Shown in pieces: positions 15,830 to 23,531 of a stretch of 35,815 nucleotides of DNA; within the stretch, counting starts at the first letter, position 1; the number at the start of each line of letters is the position of its first letter. Source of the stretch: a virus. The DNA lies in IMG/VR virus record IMGVR_UViG_3300048929_000783, positions 1 through 35,815 of that record. The stretch is one strand, 5' to 3'. The notes beneath the pieces were generated by a model. That model saw nothing but the letters and a program-made list of their open reading frames with translations. It made no database searches and was not told the DNA's origin. The translations under genes were made by a program, and so were the position numbers.

Positions 15830-16321
15830 ATGTCCGAAGTTTACTTCAGCGCCGCGCGCGGCGGTTTCTTCCACGCCACCACGCACCCGACCTTGCCCGA
15901 AGACGCGGTGCGCATATCGCGCCTGCGCCATCGCCAACTGCTCGACGCCCAGGCGCAGGGCCGCACCATCGTGGCCAACGACAAGGGCCGTCCTGTCCTG
16001 GCGCCGGTCGTACCGCCCAGCCTCGAGCAGCTGCGCACGCAGGCGAGCGCCGCCGTCAATGCCGAGGCGAGCCGCCGTATCCTCGCTGTCGCCACGCTCG
16101 AGCGCCAGACGAACGACAACGCGCTGATCGCCCAGGTCGCGCTCGCTGCCGCCACCGGCGCGCCGGCACCGGCAGGCTTGGCCGAAGCGCTCGCCCGCCG
16201 CGCCGCGATCGACGCGATCCGCGCCGCGTCCAACCGTATCGCTGCCACCATCGCGCAGATGCCGGCGGCCAATCTCACCGATTACGATGCCACGGCCCAG
16301 CGCCTGTGGGTGGAGGGCTGA
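15830..16321 (+). CDS. fibre-associated protein, possible tail fibre assembly factor
   Basis: 163-aa protein starting MSEVYFSAARGGFFH, with HRQLLDAQAQGRTIVANDKGRPVL near residues 35-58, then PPSLEQLRTQASAAVNAEASRR. This layout, a short surface-like head followed by a long Ala-rich helix, is that of many tail fibre assembly (gpG/tfa-like) proteins, which chaperone the fibre tip. It lies 2 bases after the H stop and 3 bases before the next fibre gene, as expected for such a chaperone. The family call is by context and general pattern. Confidence 0.65.
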   Translation: MSEVYFSAARGGFFHATTHPTLPEDAVRISRLRHRQLLDAQAQGRTIVANDKGRPVLAPVVPPSLEQLRTQASAAVNAEASRRILAVATLERQTNDNALIAQVALAAATGAPAPAGLAEALARRAAIDAIRAASNRIAATIAQMPAANLTDYDATAQRLWVEG

Positions 16322-16324
16322 TCC

Positions 16325-18673
16325 ATGGCCAAGATTTCCAAACTGCCACCGGTTAAAGTTCCAGACGGCACCGAGACCGTGGTGGTGCTCAAGGATGGCG
16401 AGGCCCAGCGTGTGGGCCTGGCGCCGCTGTTGGGCGCCGGCGCGGCGCCAATCCTGGCCCAGGCGGCAGGCTATCGGGACGAGGCCGGCGTGCAGGCCGA
16501 TCGCGCCAGCGCGGCCGTGGGCGGGGCGCTGTCCGCGCTCAATATCTTCGTCATGGCCCCGGAGACCGGCTACCTGCTGGCCTTCCGCGATCCGGTGACC
16601 GAACGCGCGGTGGCCTGGATTACCACGGCAGGCACCTTCGAGTTCGCCGCAATCAATTTCCCCAATGCCGCGGTCACGCGCGAGAAGCTGGCGTCCGAAG
16701 TGACCGGCTTGCTGCCCATGCTGATGGCCCCGGAGACGGGTTTTGTCTGTGGCTTCCGCGATCCGGTCACCGAACAGACTGCGTTCGCAATCACGACCGA
16801 TGGCCGGATCGTGGGCGGCTTCGAAGTGTCGCTGCCCAACATGACGTCCGGGCTGCAGCGCCAGCTGATGCTGCGCGACCGACTGCCGGCGCAGGGCCTG
16901 CCATCGTCGGTTCGTTCGCGCGCTTTCGAGACGGGCTTGCGCACGTCGACCGCCGGCTATGCCTGGGTGCCGTTGCCGCCCGAACTGACCACGCTGGTTA
17001 CCGGGCAGAACCAGCACGATGCCGCGTTCCGCCGCCGCTCGCTCACCCCGATTGCCGACCAGTACATGGGCACCTGGTCGCCCGGCGCTTATGCCTCGAG
17101 CGGGCCATACCTGGGCTATTTCGATCATGACGATGTGCTGCCCGCAATCGTCCCGGCGGCCGGCAGCTACTTCATCTTTCGGCGCCAGGGCGGCGGCGCG
17201 CGCGATCTGGGCGGCACGATCGGCATCGTCTACGAAGGCGATGCCATCGTCTCGGATGGTGCGGCCTGGCGCGCGCAGCACTGCCCAAGCGCGCCGGCAC
17301 CGTACACCGATACTCAAGCCGCGCAGGCCAGCACATTTCGCACATGGTGGGCAGTCACGGCACCTGGCACATTCAACGGCGTGGCCTATGCCACCGGCGA
17401 TGTGATCCTCGGGCACGGCGGCACGTACTACAAGGAGTTCACGCGCGGCGATGCCGGCGCGGGGCAGTGGTTCAATGCCGGCGAGTGGAGCGCGGCGAGC
17501 GGTGCATTCCCGGCCGGCGCGCAGGATGGCTATTGCTACCAGGTCACCGCTGCAGGAACCGTGGGCGGCATTACCTTCGCGATCGACGACTGGGTGTTCC
17601 GCTACAACGGCGCCTGGGGCAAGTGCGCGGGCGAGGCGATCATTACCGTGCCCGCCAATCAGCCCTATGCGCTGCCCTGCCGCACCGATGCCAGCGAGTG
17701 GGAAGCGCGGCTGCTCAACAAGAGCACGAGCACGGTGTTCTTCAGCCAGAAGGTCATGGCACGCTGGGATGCGCCCACGCCCTACACCACCGGCGTCGTG
17801 CTCTATTCCGACAGCATGGGCGGCTATCTCGAAGCCAGCATGGATGCCGCACTCGGCAGGCGGCCGTTCTACCTTGCCGATACCGGGCTCAACCTTGCGC
17901 AGGACAATGCCAACCACTCGGCCGGCGCCATGGAGATCGTCTCGCTGGCCGAACGCGATTTCCTGACCGGCGACCAGTGGGCCGGGCATACCGTGCTGGG
18001 CTGGCTCGGGCAGAATGGCGAGTGGTTCCAGGAGACGATGCGGGCGCACCAGATCATGCGCCGGCTCTGCAACGCGCACGGCGTGCCCTATGTGCCGATC
18101 TCGGTGCTCGGCCGCCGCACGGCGACATGGAACGGGCAGCGCCTGGTTCACTACTGGCAGGAAGACCAGTTCAACAATGTCCTGGGCGGGGCGGGGGAAA
18201 GCCTGGTGCGCACCAACCGCGCTCTCAATGTCATGTTCGGCGGGCGTTACATCTACAGCCTCAAAGCCGTGCTCGATGGCGTGACCAGCACGCTGGCCGA
18301 TCCTACCCATCCGGGGATGACCGAACTGCAGGTGGCGCGCCAGCTGGGCGTGGTGCCGATGTCCTACTACTTCAACTATGGCACCATGCCCTGGTCTCCC
18401 AATGACCTGGTCTATCGCGGCACGTGGAATGCCACGGCCTTGCCGGCCGGGGGCGCCAACCTCGATTACTTCATCCGTGTCGGCGATGCGGGCGCGAACA
18501 ACGTCGAGGGCGGCCAACGCTACGTGGGCAATATCATCGTCAACGTCGCCGGGGTCTGGACCGAATACCCGACCGGCGGATCGAACCGCGTCCACCTCGA
18601 GGCGACCGGCAACCAGGGCAATCCCGACCTTGCCAACAGCACCGTCAACTCTCTGAACCTTTGGGGCTACTGA
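16325..18673 (+). CDS. receptor-binding tail protein with SGNH esterase-like domain
   Basis: 782-aa protein. Residues 77-114 and 134-172 are a tandem repeat (MAPETGYLLAFRDPVTE / MAPETGFVCGFRDPVTE). The middle (about 320-440) holds repeated beta modules (TWWAVTAPGTFNG..., GYCYQVTAAGTVGG...). From about 490 there is an SGNH/GDSL-like hydrolase: LYSDSMGG with candidate nucleophile S497, and D659-PT-H662 as the DxxH block. A final module (about 700-782) again resembles the middle repeats. SGNH domains in phage tails usually deacetylate surface polysaccharides. It is preceded by a fibre-assembly-like gene and followed within 1 base by another tail gene. Confidence 0.75.
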   Translation: MAKISKLPPVKVPDGTETVVVLKDGEAQRVGLAPLLGAGAAPILAQAAGYRDEAGVQADRASAAVGGALSALNIFVMAPETGYLLAFRDPVTERAVAWITTAGTFEFAAINFPNAAVTREKLASEVTGLLPMLMAPETGFVCGFRDPVTEQTAFAITTDGRIVGGFEVSLPNMTSGLQRQLMLRDRLPAQGLPSSVRSRAFETGLRTSTAGYAWVPLPPELTTLVTGQNQHDAAFRRRSLTPIADQYMGTWSPGAYASSGPYLGYFDHDDVLPAIVPAAGSYFIFRRQGGGARDLGGTIGIVYEGDAIVSDGAAWRAQHCPSAPAPYTDTQAAQASTFRTWWAVTAPGTFNGVAYATGDVILGHGGTYYKEFTRGDAGAGQWFNAGEWSAASGAFPAGAQDGYCYQVTAAGTVGGITFAIDDWVFRYNGAWGKCAGEAIITVPANQPYALPCRTDASEWEARLLNKSTSTVFFSQKVMARWDAPTPYTTGVVLYSDSMGGYLEASMDAALGRRPFYLADTGLNLAQDNANHSAGAMEIVSLAERDFLTGDQWAGHTVLGWLGQNGEWFQETMRAHQIMRRLCNAHGVPYVPISVLGRRTATWNGQRLVHYWQEDQFNNVLGGAGESLVRTNRALNVMFGGRYIYSLKAVLDGVTSTLADPTHPGMTELQVARQLGVVPMSYYFNYGTMPWSPNDLVYRGTWNATALPAGGANLDYFIRVGDAGANNVEGGQRYVGNIIVNVAGVWTEYPTGGSNRVHLEATGNQGNPDLANSTVNSLNLWGY

Positions 18674-18674
18674 C

Positions 18675-19568
18675 ATGGCGAAAAACGGCCTGCTCTTCGA
18701 CCTGCCCGGCGCGGCTTTCACCAATCCCGCCCTGCCGCGCATTCCCGACAACTATCCCTTGCTCAACAAGGGGTCGCTCATGCTGGTGGACTTCGGCCAC
18801 AGCCGCAGCAGCCCGGCCACCGGCGTGCCCGGCAATGGCGCGACCATCACCAACCTGGCGTCCAAGTATGCGGCCAAGCTGCTGAATGTGGATCCCGCAC
18901 TGACGCACCCCACCATGGTCCGCGCCGATCAGGCGACCGACATGCAGTTCGCCCGCACCGCCAAGGGCGGGCTGCAGGCGCTGGTAAGCCAGGTGAACGA
19001 TGCCGCCAACCGCTATGCCATCATCCGCGCGGCCGATGCGCTCAAGAACTTCCTGATCGCGAACCCCGATCATGACATCTACATGCACGCGATCGAGCGT
19101 ATCGATCGGCCGTCGATCTTCACCACCGGCACGCAGCCGGCCGAAGGCGGTATCCATGCCTCTTCCCAGGCTACTGCCAACTACTTCGGGATTTTCCAGC
19201 ACGGCCTGATCCGGCCTTATCCTGGCCAAGCGACATTCATCGGGCAGCGATCCCTGCCACTCGCACCGGCACTGGGCCTGCAGTTCAAGAACGTGGCAGC
19301 GAATGCCTTTGCCGGCACGCCACCCGCGCTTGCCAACTTCCTGTTCTATCATGGCTGGGGCAACTATTTGTCATTCTCGGGTGCCAACCTGCACAAGGGA
19401 CGGTCCTCGACGCTGTACCAATGGTATGTCGAAGACCTGACCGCCTCGGGCCGCAGCTATGCCGATGTCGATGCCGACGCCATGGCCCTGTTCACCAAGG
19501 ATTGGCTGACCGAAGGCGGACGCTATTACGGCGATGATCGGCCGCTCGATCCTGCGGCTTTCCTCTGA
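18675..19568 (+). CDS. tail-associated protein of unknown function
   Basis: 297-aa protein, unrecognised family. It opens MAKNGLLFDLPGAAFTNPALPR, has GVPGNGATITNLASKYAAKLL, an IYMHAIERIDRP segment, and FLFYHGWGNYLSFSGANLHKG near residues 225-245, followed by LYQWYVEDLTASGRSYADVDADAMALF. Pattern and start (1 base after the esterase gene stop) place it in the fibre cluster as a receptor-binding or minor tail protein. No enzymatic motif is obvious. It is the last gene before the lysis promoter palindrome. Confidence 0.65.
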   Translation: MAKNGLLFDLPGAAFTNPALPRIPDNYPLLNKGSLMLVDFGHSRSSPATGVPGNGATITNLASKYAAKLLNVDPALTHPTMVRADQATDMQFARTAKGGLQALVSQVNDAANRYAIIRAADALKNFLIANPDHDIYMHAIERIDRPSIFTTGTQPAEGGIHASSQATANYFGIFQHGLIRPYPGQATFIGQRSLPLAPALGLQFKNVAANAFAGTPPALANFLFYHGWGNYLSFSGANLHKGRSSTLYQWYVEDLTASGRSYADVDADAMALFTKDWLTEGGRYYGDDRPLDPAAFL

Positions 19569-19570
19569 TC

Positions 19571-19591
19571 TTGTAAGCGCGAAGCTCACAA
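19571..19591. promoter_or_regulatory. Ogr-type late promoter palindrome before the lysis genes
   Basis: TTGTAAG-N7-CTCACAA, a 21-base dyad with one mismatch between the arms, directly after the last fibre gene and 80 bases (centre to ATG) before the endolysin. It shares the TGT-N13-ACA core with the sites at 12645 and 27286. Position fits a dedicated late promoter for the endolysin-spanin genes. A TACTCT at 19634 is a possible -10 about 55 bases from the dyad centre. Confidence 0.68.
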
Positions 19592-19660
19592 CGGGCGGGC
19601 GATTCAATCGCGCGCGCGCAATGGCATGGCGGGTACTCTCCCACAAACGAGGTGCCCGCC

Positions 19661-20389
19661 ATGATCGATTTTTGCAAAGCCCAGGTCGCGCTGGCCAAGG
19701 CCGGATATGCGCCTGGGCCCAATGACGGTGTTTGGGGGCCGTCGACTTGCACGGCGCTGCTGGCGCACCAGGCGCAACGCCAGCCCGACGCTACGCTGCG
19801 CGCGCTCGGCCGCGCCGCTGCCGTCGAATTGCCCCGCTACGGCATCACCAACAGCCCTGCGCGCCTCGCCGAATGGCTGGCGCAGACCGGCAACGAGACC
19901 GGCGGCTACACCCGCTTCGAAGAGAACCTGCGCTATTCCGCGCAGCGCCTGCTCGCAATCTGGCCTTCGCGCTTCAGGACGCTGGCCCAGGCGCTGCCCT
20001 ATGCCTGGGACCCGACCGACCCCGACCGGGAAGACATTGCACTGGCCAACCTGGTCTACGGCGCGCGCATGGGCAACGAGGCCAACGGCACGGCCGACAA
20101 CGATGGCTGGGACTATCGCGGCGGCGGCCTGATCCAGCACACCGGCAAGGCAGAGTTCGACACGTTGTTCGCGCGCTTGGGCGTGAATGCCGCGCAGATC
20201 CACGGCGGCGATCCGGTGGCCATGGTGCGCGCGGCCTGCGACTATTGGGATCGCGTCGGCGCCAATGCCTATTGCGATCGCGGCGACTTCCGGGGCTTGC
20301 GCAAGCGCGTCAATGGTGGGCTGATCGGCGTGGACGAAGTTGCTGCGCGGCGCGCGCGCAGCCTGTCCGTGCTGGGCAGCGTGGCATGA
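19661..20389 (+). CDS. endolysin: peptidoglycan-binding domain + GH19-like lysozyme
   Basis: 242-aa lysin. Residues 1-40 form a peptidoglycan-binding-type repeat (AKAGYAPGPNDGVWGPSTCTAL). The rest is a GH19 chitinase-like muramidase: LAEWLAQTGNETGGYTRFEE (E79 the likely catalytic acid, with E87/E88 nearby), then RYSAQRLLAIWPSRF and DGWDYRGGGLIQ...TGKAEF, both typical of phage GH19 lysins. No signal sequence, so it needs a holin. ATG at 19661 has GAGGTG 6 bases upstream. Replaces P2 gene K. Stop overlaps the next start. Confidence 0.88.
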   Translation: MIDFCKAQVALAKAGYAPGPNDGVWGPSTCTALLAHQAQRQPDATLRALGRAAAVELPRYGITNSPARLAEWLAQTGNETGGYTRFEENLRYSAQRLLAIWPSRFRTLAQALPYAWDPTDPDREDIALANLVYGARMGNEANGTADNDGWDYRGGGLIQHTGKAEFDTLFARLGVNAAQIHGGDPVAMVRAACDYWDRVGANAYCDRGDFRGLRKRVNGGLIGVDEVAARRARSLSVLGSVA

Positions 20390-20898
20390 TGGACTTGCGC
20401 GCGATTCTCGCTTGTTGGGCGGCCGGCCTGGTGCTGGTTGCCGCGCTCGCCTTCGCCGCCATGACGGCTGCGGCCATTCACTACCGTCATGCCGCCCGCG
20501 ACGAAAAGGACGGCCGTGCCGCCGATCGCGCCGGCTATGTCGCGGCCCAGGCCGAAGCCACCCGCCTCGCAGCCGAGGCACTCCACCACCAGGAAGCGGT
20601 CTATCGCATGAAGGCCGCGCAACAGGACCAGGCCCATGAAACCGAACTTGCCCAAGCTCGCGCCGCTGCTGCTGCCTATAGTGCTGCTCACCGCGTGCAG
20701 CCCCAAGCCACTCAACGTGCAGGCGGGCCGGCCCTTGCCGCCGCCACGGGTGACGGTGCCGGCTTTCGCGCGCCAGTGCCCGCCGCTGGTGTCGTGGTAT
20801 CCGAACAAGACGTGCAAGCCTGTAGCGAAGTGACCGCCTATGCGCTCACGCTGCGGGATTGGGCGCTGGGGCTGGATGAGCCGCAGCCCGACCCATAG
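20386..20898 (+). CDS. inner-membrane spanin (LysB/Rz-like)
   Basis: 170-aa protein with an N-terminal transmembrane anchor (ILACWAAGLVLVAALAFAAMTAAA, about residues 6-28) followed by a long Ala/Gln/Glu-rich coiled coil (AARDEKDGRAADRAGYVAAQAEATRLAAEAL in parts), the shape of i-spanins. ATG ATG at 20386 overlaps the endolysin stop. A complete outer-membrane spanin gene is nested inside it in another frame, the classical Rz/Rz1 arrangement. Acts in the last step of lysis by fusing inner and outer membrane. Confidence 0.85.
   Translation: MMDLRAILACWAAGLVLVAALAFAAMTAAAIHYRHAARDEKDGRAADRAGYVAAQAEATRLAAEALHHQEAVYRMKAAQQDQAHETELAQARAAAAAYSAAHRVQPQATQRAGGPALAAATGDGAGFRAPVPAAGVVVSEQDVQACSEVTAYALTLRDWALGLDEPQPDP
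20636..20833 (+). CDS. outer-membrane spanin lipoprotein (LysC/Rz1-like), nested
   Basis: 65-aa lipoprotein entirely inside the i-spanin gene in the +1 frame. Signal peptide MKPNLPKLAPLLLPIVLL ends in the lipobox LTAC, with Cys at residue 21 for lipidation. The mature part is short and Pro-rich (PLPPPRVTVPAFARQCPP), as in o-spanins. ATG at 20636 has AGGACC upstream. It pairs with the coiled-coil i-spanin across the periplasm. Confidence 0.88.
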   Translation: MKPNLPKLAPLLLPIVLLTACSPKPLNVQAGRPLPPPRVTVPAFARQCPPLVSWYPNKTCKPVAK

Positions 20899-20922
20899 GG
20901 CTGGCGCGGCTTCGGTTCGTCC

Positions 20923-21225
20923 TCAATGCATGCCAGGGTCGCGCGACACGTTGACGCGCACCGGCTTCCCGGTCGTCTGTATGTAAGGTACGGCCATCAG
21001 GAAAGCGCTGTGGTCCAGATCGTCGGCGACATTGGCCTTAATCTTTTCCATACCGCGCGGCTCCACCAGAGGCTGATCCTCGAACCAAAGTTCAAGCGCT
21101 TCCACGGCCTTGGGTAGCACGTCGGCCAGATCGTCGGCAGCGGAAAAGCAGCCGGGCAAATCCGGGAACGTCGCTCCCCAAGCGCTGTCTTCGTCTTTTT
21201 GGATCAGGGCAACGAAGGTTTTCAT
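20923..21225 (-). CDS. HicB-like antitoxin, short and without partner
   Basis: 100-aa protein with a HicB-type partial RNase-H-like fold: MKTFVALIQKDEDSAWGATFPDLPGCFSAADDLADVL shown in parts, where the FPDLPGC segment is diagnostic. Full HicB proteins continue after the PVRVNVS stretch into a ribbon-helix-helix or HTH domain, but here the frame stops at RDPGMH, so the DNA-binding part looks lost. No HicA toxin gene is next to it. It follows the HigA-like gene by 13 bases and converges on the spanin gene, 24 bases away. Either a domesticated regulator or a remnant. Confidence 0.72.
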   Translation of the reverse strand: MKTFVALIQKDEDSAWGATFPDLPGCFSAADDLADVLPKAVEALELWFEDQPLVEPRGMEKIKANVADDLDHSAFLMAVPYIQTTGKPVRVNVSRDPGMH

Positions 21226-21238
21226 GCAGCGCGACCAA

Positions 21239-21526
21239 TTACGCTGCGGTGGCGACTGAAAGCCGCAAGCCGAACGAGCGCAGAATGGCGGTGAGCGTAT
21301 CCAGCGAGGGATTACCGCCTTCGCCAAGGGCCTTGTAAAGCCCAGCGCGGCTGATGCCTGCGTCGGCAGCAACTTTCGACATCCCACGGGCGCGGGCTAC
21401 GTTGCCCAGCGCCAAGGCGATGACCGCCGGATCGCCATCCTCGAACGCGGCTTCGAGATAATGGCGAACGTCTTCTTCATCACCCAGATGTTCAGCGACA
21501 TCGTACGTCTTGAGTTCGATGGCCAT
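21239..21526 (-). CDS. HigA-like antitoxin (addiction module antidote)
   Basis: 95-aa antitoxin of the TIGR02684-type family: TYDVAEHLGDEEDVRHYLEAAF, then an HTH with MSKVAADAGISRAGLYKALGE, ending LDTLTAILRSFGLRLSV. It neutralises the adjacent toxin and represses the operon. The ATG at 21526 lies next to the toxin stop, with a strong AAGGAG inside the toxin gene end. Toxin-first order is typical of HigBA-type pairs. Confidence 0.88.
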   Translation of the reverse strand: MAIELKTYDVAEHLGDEEDVRHYLEAAFEDGDPAVIALALGNVARARGMSKVAADAGISRAGLYKALGEGGNPSLDTLTAILRSFGLRLSVATAA

Positions 21527-21528
21527 GA

Positions 21529-21822
21529 TCAAATCTCCTTTGCGAGTGCAATGGCAAGGGCGATATCGGCGTCCTGCCCCTTCTTGGTGCCGCCGCAAAG
21601 CAGCACGACGATTTCACCGGAAGGCCGCTCGGTAAAATAGACCCTATAGCCCGGACCGAAATCGACTTTCAGTTCCGATACACCGCCTTTCAGATTACGG
21701 CACTGGCCAGGGTTGCCCAGCGCCAGACGGTCGATCCGGATGCGAATGCGCGCGATGGCGGCGCGGTCTTTCAAGCCAGCCATCCAAGCGTCGAATTGCG
21801 CGGTGGTCTTGACCGTCTTCAT
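21529..21822 (-). CDS. HigB/RelE-superfamily toxin (Gp49-like addiction killer)
   Basis: 97-aa toxin of the phage-derived Gp49/TIGR02683 family: FDAWMAGLKDRAAIARIRIRIDRL, GNPGQCRNLKGGVSELKVDFGPGYRVYF in parts, and LLCGGTKKGQDADI. These proteins cleave mRNA at the ribosome. ATG at 21822 is preferred over an upstream in-frame start because the MKTVKTTAQFDAW opening is canonical. A promoter-like TTGACA with a palindrome lies directly upstream. The pair probably stabilises the prophage or acts in abortive infection. Confidence 0.88.
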   Translation of the reverse strand: MKTVKTTAQFDAWMAGLKDRAAIARIRIRIDRLALGNPGQCRNLKGGVSELKVDFGPGYRVYFTERPSGEIVVLLCGGTKKGQDADIALAIALAKEI

Positions 21823-21824
21823 GT

Positions 21825-21858
21825 CTACTTTAGTAGTCGATCTGTATCCTGTTGTCAA
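21825..21858 (-). promoter_or_regulatory. putative promoter/operator of the toxin-antitoxin operon
   Basis: On the minus strand a perfect -35 TTGACA (21858-21853) is followed after 17 bases by TACTAA (21835-21830), a weak -10. The -10 lies inside a small palindrome CTACT-TT-AGTAG (plus strand, 21825-21836), suited for autorepression by the HTH antitoxin. The predicted transcript would begin almost at the toxin ATG. The AT-rich stretch contrasts with neighbouring coding DNA. Confidence 0.42.
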
Positions 21859-21872
21859 CTATAGTGGACAGC

Positions 21873-22337
21873 TTAATCCAAAAGCCCCAAGCTGTCTTCC
21901 TCGATCAGCCGCACATCGGCCTCGTTTAAGCCCAGCAACCGTCGCGCAGCATAGCGCACGCGAATGGAATTGCGGATGCGCGGATCGACCGGGGCTTCCT
22001 CGCCGAAGTGGTGCACTTCGGCGGTGCGCTGGACCAAAGGCCGGAAGCTCACCACGACTTCATCGGTGCGGGCAGTGCCGCGCAGGTTGCGCGCCAGTGC
22101 CGCCTTAGGGAACATGCGCGCCTTGCGCTTGCGCAGGCGGCCGCGCCGGTCGCGCTGGCTCTTGCGCGGCTCCATCGGCGTGCCATCAGGCTGCACGTTG
22201 TCGCGGATGCGTTTGGCGTTGGCGTCGCGCAGGGCCTTGGCCAGCTTGCGAGTGAGTTTGCGGCGCTCGCCCGGCTCGAGGCGGTGGAGATAGCCTTCGA
22301 GCCAGGGCGCAAGGTGGTCGAGACCGTTATCCGCCAT
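21873..22337 (-). CDS. S: tail completion protein gpS
   Basis: 154-aa protein of the phage virion morphogenesis / GpS family (P2 S is 150 aa). APWLEGYLHRLEPGERRKLTRKLAKALRDAN is given in parts, followed by RIRDNVQPDGTPMEPRK, a well-conserved motif, and FPKAALARNLRG; the C-terminus holds YAARRLLGLNEADVRLIEE. Needed with R for joining or completing the tail tip. It starts 5 bases after the R stop. Last gene of the leftward capsid/tail-completion operon, before the toxin-antitoxin cassette. Confidence 0.9.
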   Translation of the reverse strand: MADNGLDHLAPWLEGYLHRLEPGERRKLTRKLAKALRDANAKRIRDNVQPDGTPMEPRKSQRDRRGRLRKRKARMFPKAALARNLRGTARTDEVVVSFRPLVQRTAEVHHFGEEAPVDPRIRNSIRVRYAARRLLGLNEADVRLIEEDSLGLLD

Positions 22338-22342
22338 CCGGG

Positions 22343-22822
22343 TCAATCCAGTGGGCGCGGTGCGACCTGTTGGCCATCGACCCAGATCGCGGTGAGGCCA
22401 GGGCCGATCTGGCTGATTTCGGGAATGAGCGGCACGGCCTGTTCGACCGTGGCAAGATTCCAGCGTCCCGCATCGCCCGGCGTGGCCGTAACCGCCTCGT
22501 TGAGCGACAGCGTGATCTGCACATCGACTGCGCCGGCATCGAGGATATCGACTTCGAAAGGGATGCCTTCCGCGCCGCTGGCGAGCAGATCGGGCTGTTG
22601 GGCGCGCAGCCATTCGCACACCGTGAACATGATGATGTCGGGATCGCCTGCGAAGCCGCTGATCAGCACGATCAGATCGTATTCCCAGGCAAAGCCACGC
22701 TGGGCACCCTGGCGGGCGATTACTTTGCCCTTTTCCACCCACATGGCCAGGCGATCGGGATCGCGGCCGAGTTCGGGCAACAAGGCGGTTATCGCCGCGC
22801 GCAGGAGGTCGGGTTTCTTCAC
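22343..22822 (-). CDS. R: tail completion protein gpR
   Basis: 159-aa gpR-family protein (P2 R is 155 aa), opening MKKPDLLRAAITALLPELGRDPDRLAMWV in parts, then FAWEYDLIVLISGFAGDPD and VCEWLRAQQPDLL, all standard. GTG at 22822 overlaps the stop of the small membrane gene (GTGA). It acts with S in finishing the tail before head-tail joining. Confidence 0.9.
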   Translation of the reverse strand: MKKPDLLRAAITALLPELGRDPDRLAMWVEKGKVIARQGAQRGFAWEYDLIVLISGFAGDPDIIMFTVCEWLRAQQPDLLASGAEGIPFEVDILDAGAVDVQITLSLNEAVTATPGDAGRWNLATVEQAVPLIPEISQIGPGLTAIWVDGQQVAPRPLD

Positions 22823-22944
22823 GGTTGCGCGCCGGTGCGGCGATGCGCGCGCAGTTGCAAGTGATGGGGCACAGCCAGCACCGCAGCCATGGCCGCGCCG
22901 GCCAAGCTGGCGAGCGTGATCGCGCCGATCAGGACATCACCCAT
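22819..22944 (-). CDS. 41-aa membrane peptide in the holin/R region
   Basis: 41-aa protein with one hydrophobic segment (MGDVLIGAITLASLAGAAMAAVLAV) and a basic tail with several His and Arg (PHHLQLRAHRRTG). A strong GGGGAG lies about 6 bases upstream, which fixes the ATG at 22944. It overlaps the stop of the holin-like gene by 8 bases and the start of R. Position corresponds to the small lysis-timing genes (lysA-like) of P2. A single-span antiholin or pinholin role is possible but unproven. Confidence 0.62.
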   Translation of the reverse strand: MGDVLIGAITLASLAGAAMAAVLAVPHHLQLRAHRRTGAQP

Positions 22945-23308
22945 TGCCAATCTCCCCGCCGGCAGGCTCTGGCAGCCCCAGGCGCTTGCGGAACAACCAG
23001 GCCGCGCCATCGAGCAGCAGAGCGAAACCGACCATGCCCTGGCCCATGGCGATCAGCACTGCGACCACGGGATCGAGGTGGTAAAAGCTGACCAGCACGA
23101 CCGACACGGTGGCAAAGGCGGGCAGCGCGGAAACTTCGCCGATCGCCACATAGCGGCGGCGGCGGTGCCAGTGTTCGGCCATGATTGGATCGGCCGGCGG
23201 ATCGCCCGCCAGGCCATAGAGTCGCAGACCGAGCTTGGCCGCGACCACGGTGGCGGCGGCAAACAGGCTGGCCAGCCACCAGAAGAAGAAATCGCGCCAG
23301 TCGGCCAT
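22937..23308 (-). CDS. putative holin (gpY position), three membrane spans
   Basis: 123-aa membrane protein. Hydrophobic helices are seen at about residues 8-25 (FFFWWLASLFAAATVVAA), 60-78 (VSALPAFATVSVVLVSFY) and 82-105 (VAVLIAMGQGMVGFALLL), with a charged loop RRRRYVAIGE between the first two. It lies between X and R exactly where P2 has holin gene Y. I see no sequence match to Y itself, so the call rests on topology and position. A longer frame to 23494 overlaps X and is rejected. If right, holin and endolysin sit in opposed operons here. Confidence 0.62.
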   Translation of the reverse strand: MADWRDFFFWWLASLFAAATVVAAKLGLRLYGLAGDPPADPIMAEHWHRRRRYVAIGEVSALPAFATVSVVLVSFYHLDPVVAVLIAMGQGMVGFALLLDGAAWLFRKRLGLPEPAGGEIGNG

Positions 23309-23312
23309 CGTG

Positions 23313-23531
23313 TCAGTCCCAATAGTTGGTTGTGTCGAGCGTGGTGGTTGCGTCGGTTGCCGGCGGATCGGGCAGGATGACCGCCGTGCCCTCGGCGATC
23401 TGGGCAGAGAGCGACAAGCCCGGATTGAGATCGAGCGCGGCCTCGACCACCCCGCCGGCCGTGGTGCCGAGCACACGCCAGCACACAGCATCAAGCATTT
23501 CGCCCTGCTGTGCGGTGGCGGTTGTGGTCAT
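23313..23531 (-). CDS. X: tail protein gpX
   Basis: 72-aa LysM-like gpX protein: TAQQGEMLDAVCWRVLG, then VVEAALDLNPGLS and AEGTAVILPDPP, the family pattern for a small tail protein that may bind peptidoglycan or the tail tube tip. ATG at 23531 overlaps the stop of the 80-aa gene (ATGA). It sits between L and the holin-like gene, as in P2. Confidence 0.9.
   Translation of the reverse strand: MTTTATAQQGEMLDAVCWRVLGTTAGGVVEAALDLNPGLSLSAQIAEGTAVILPDPPATDATTTLDTTNYWD

Noticed and set aside
15632-18751. Open frame of over 1000 codons on the minus strand opposite the fibre genes
   Set aside because: Antisense shadow of real rightward fibre genes; low-information composition and no ribosome site.
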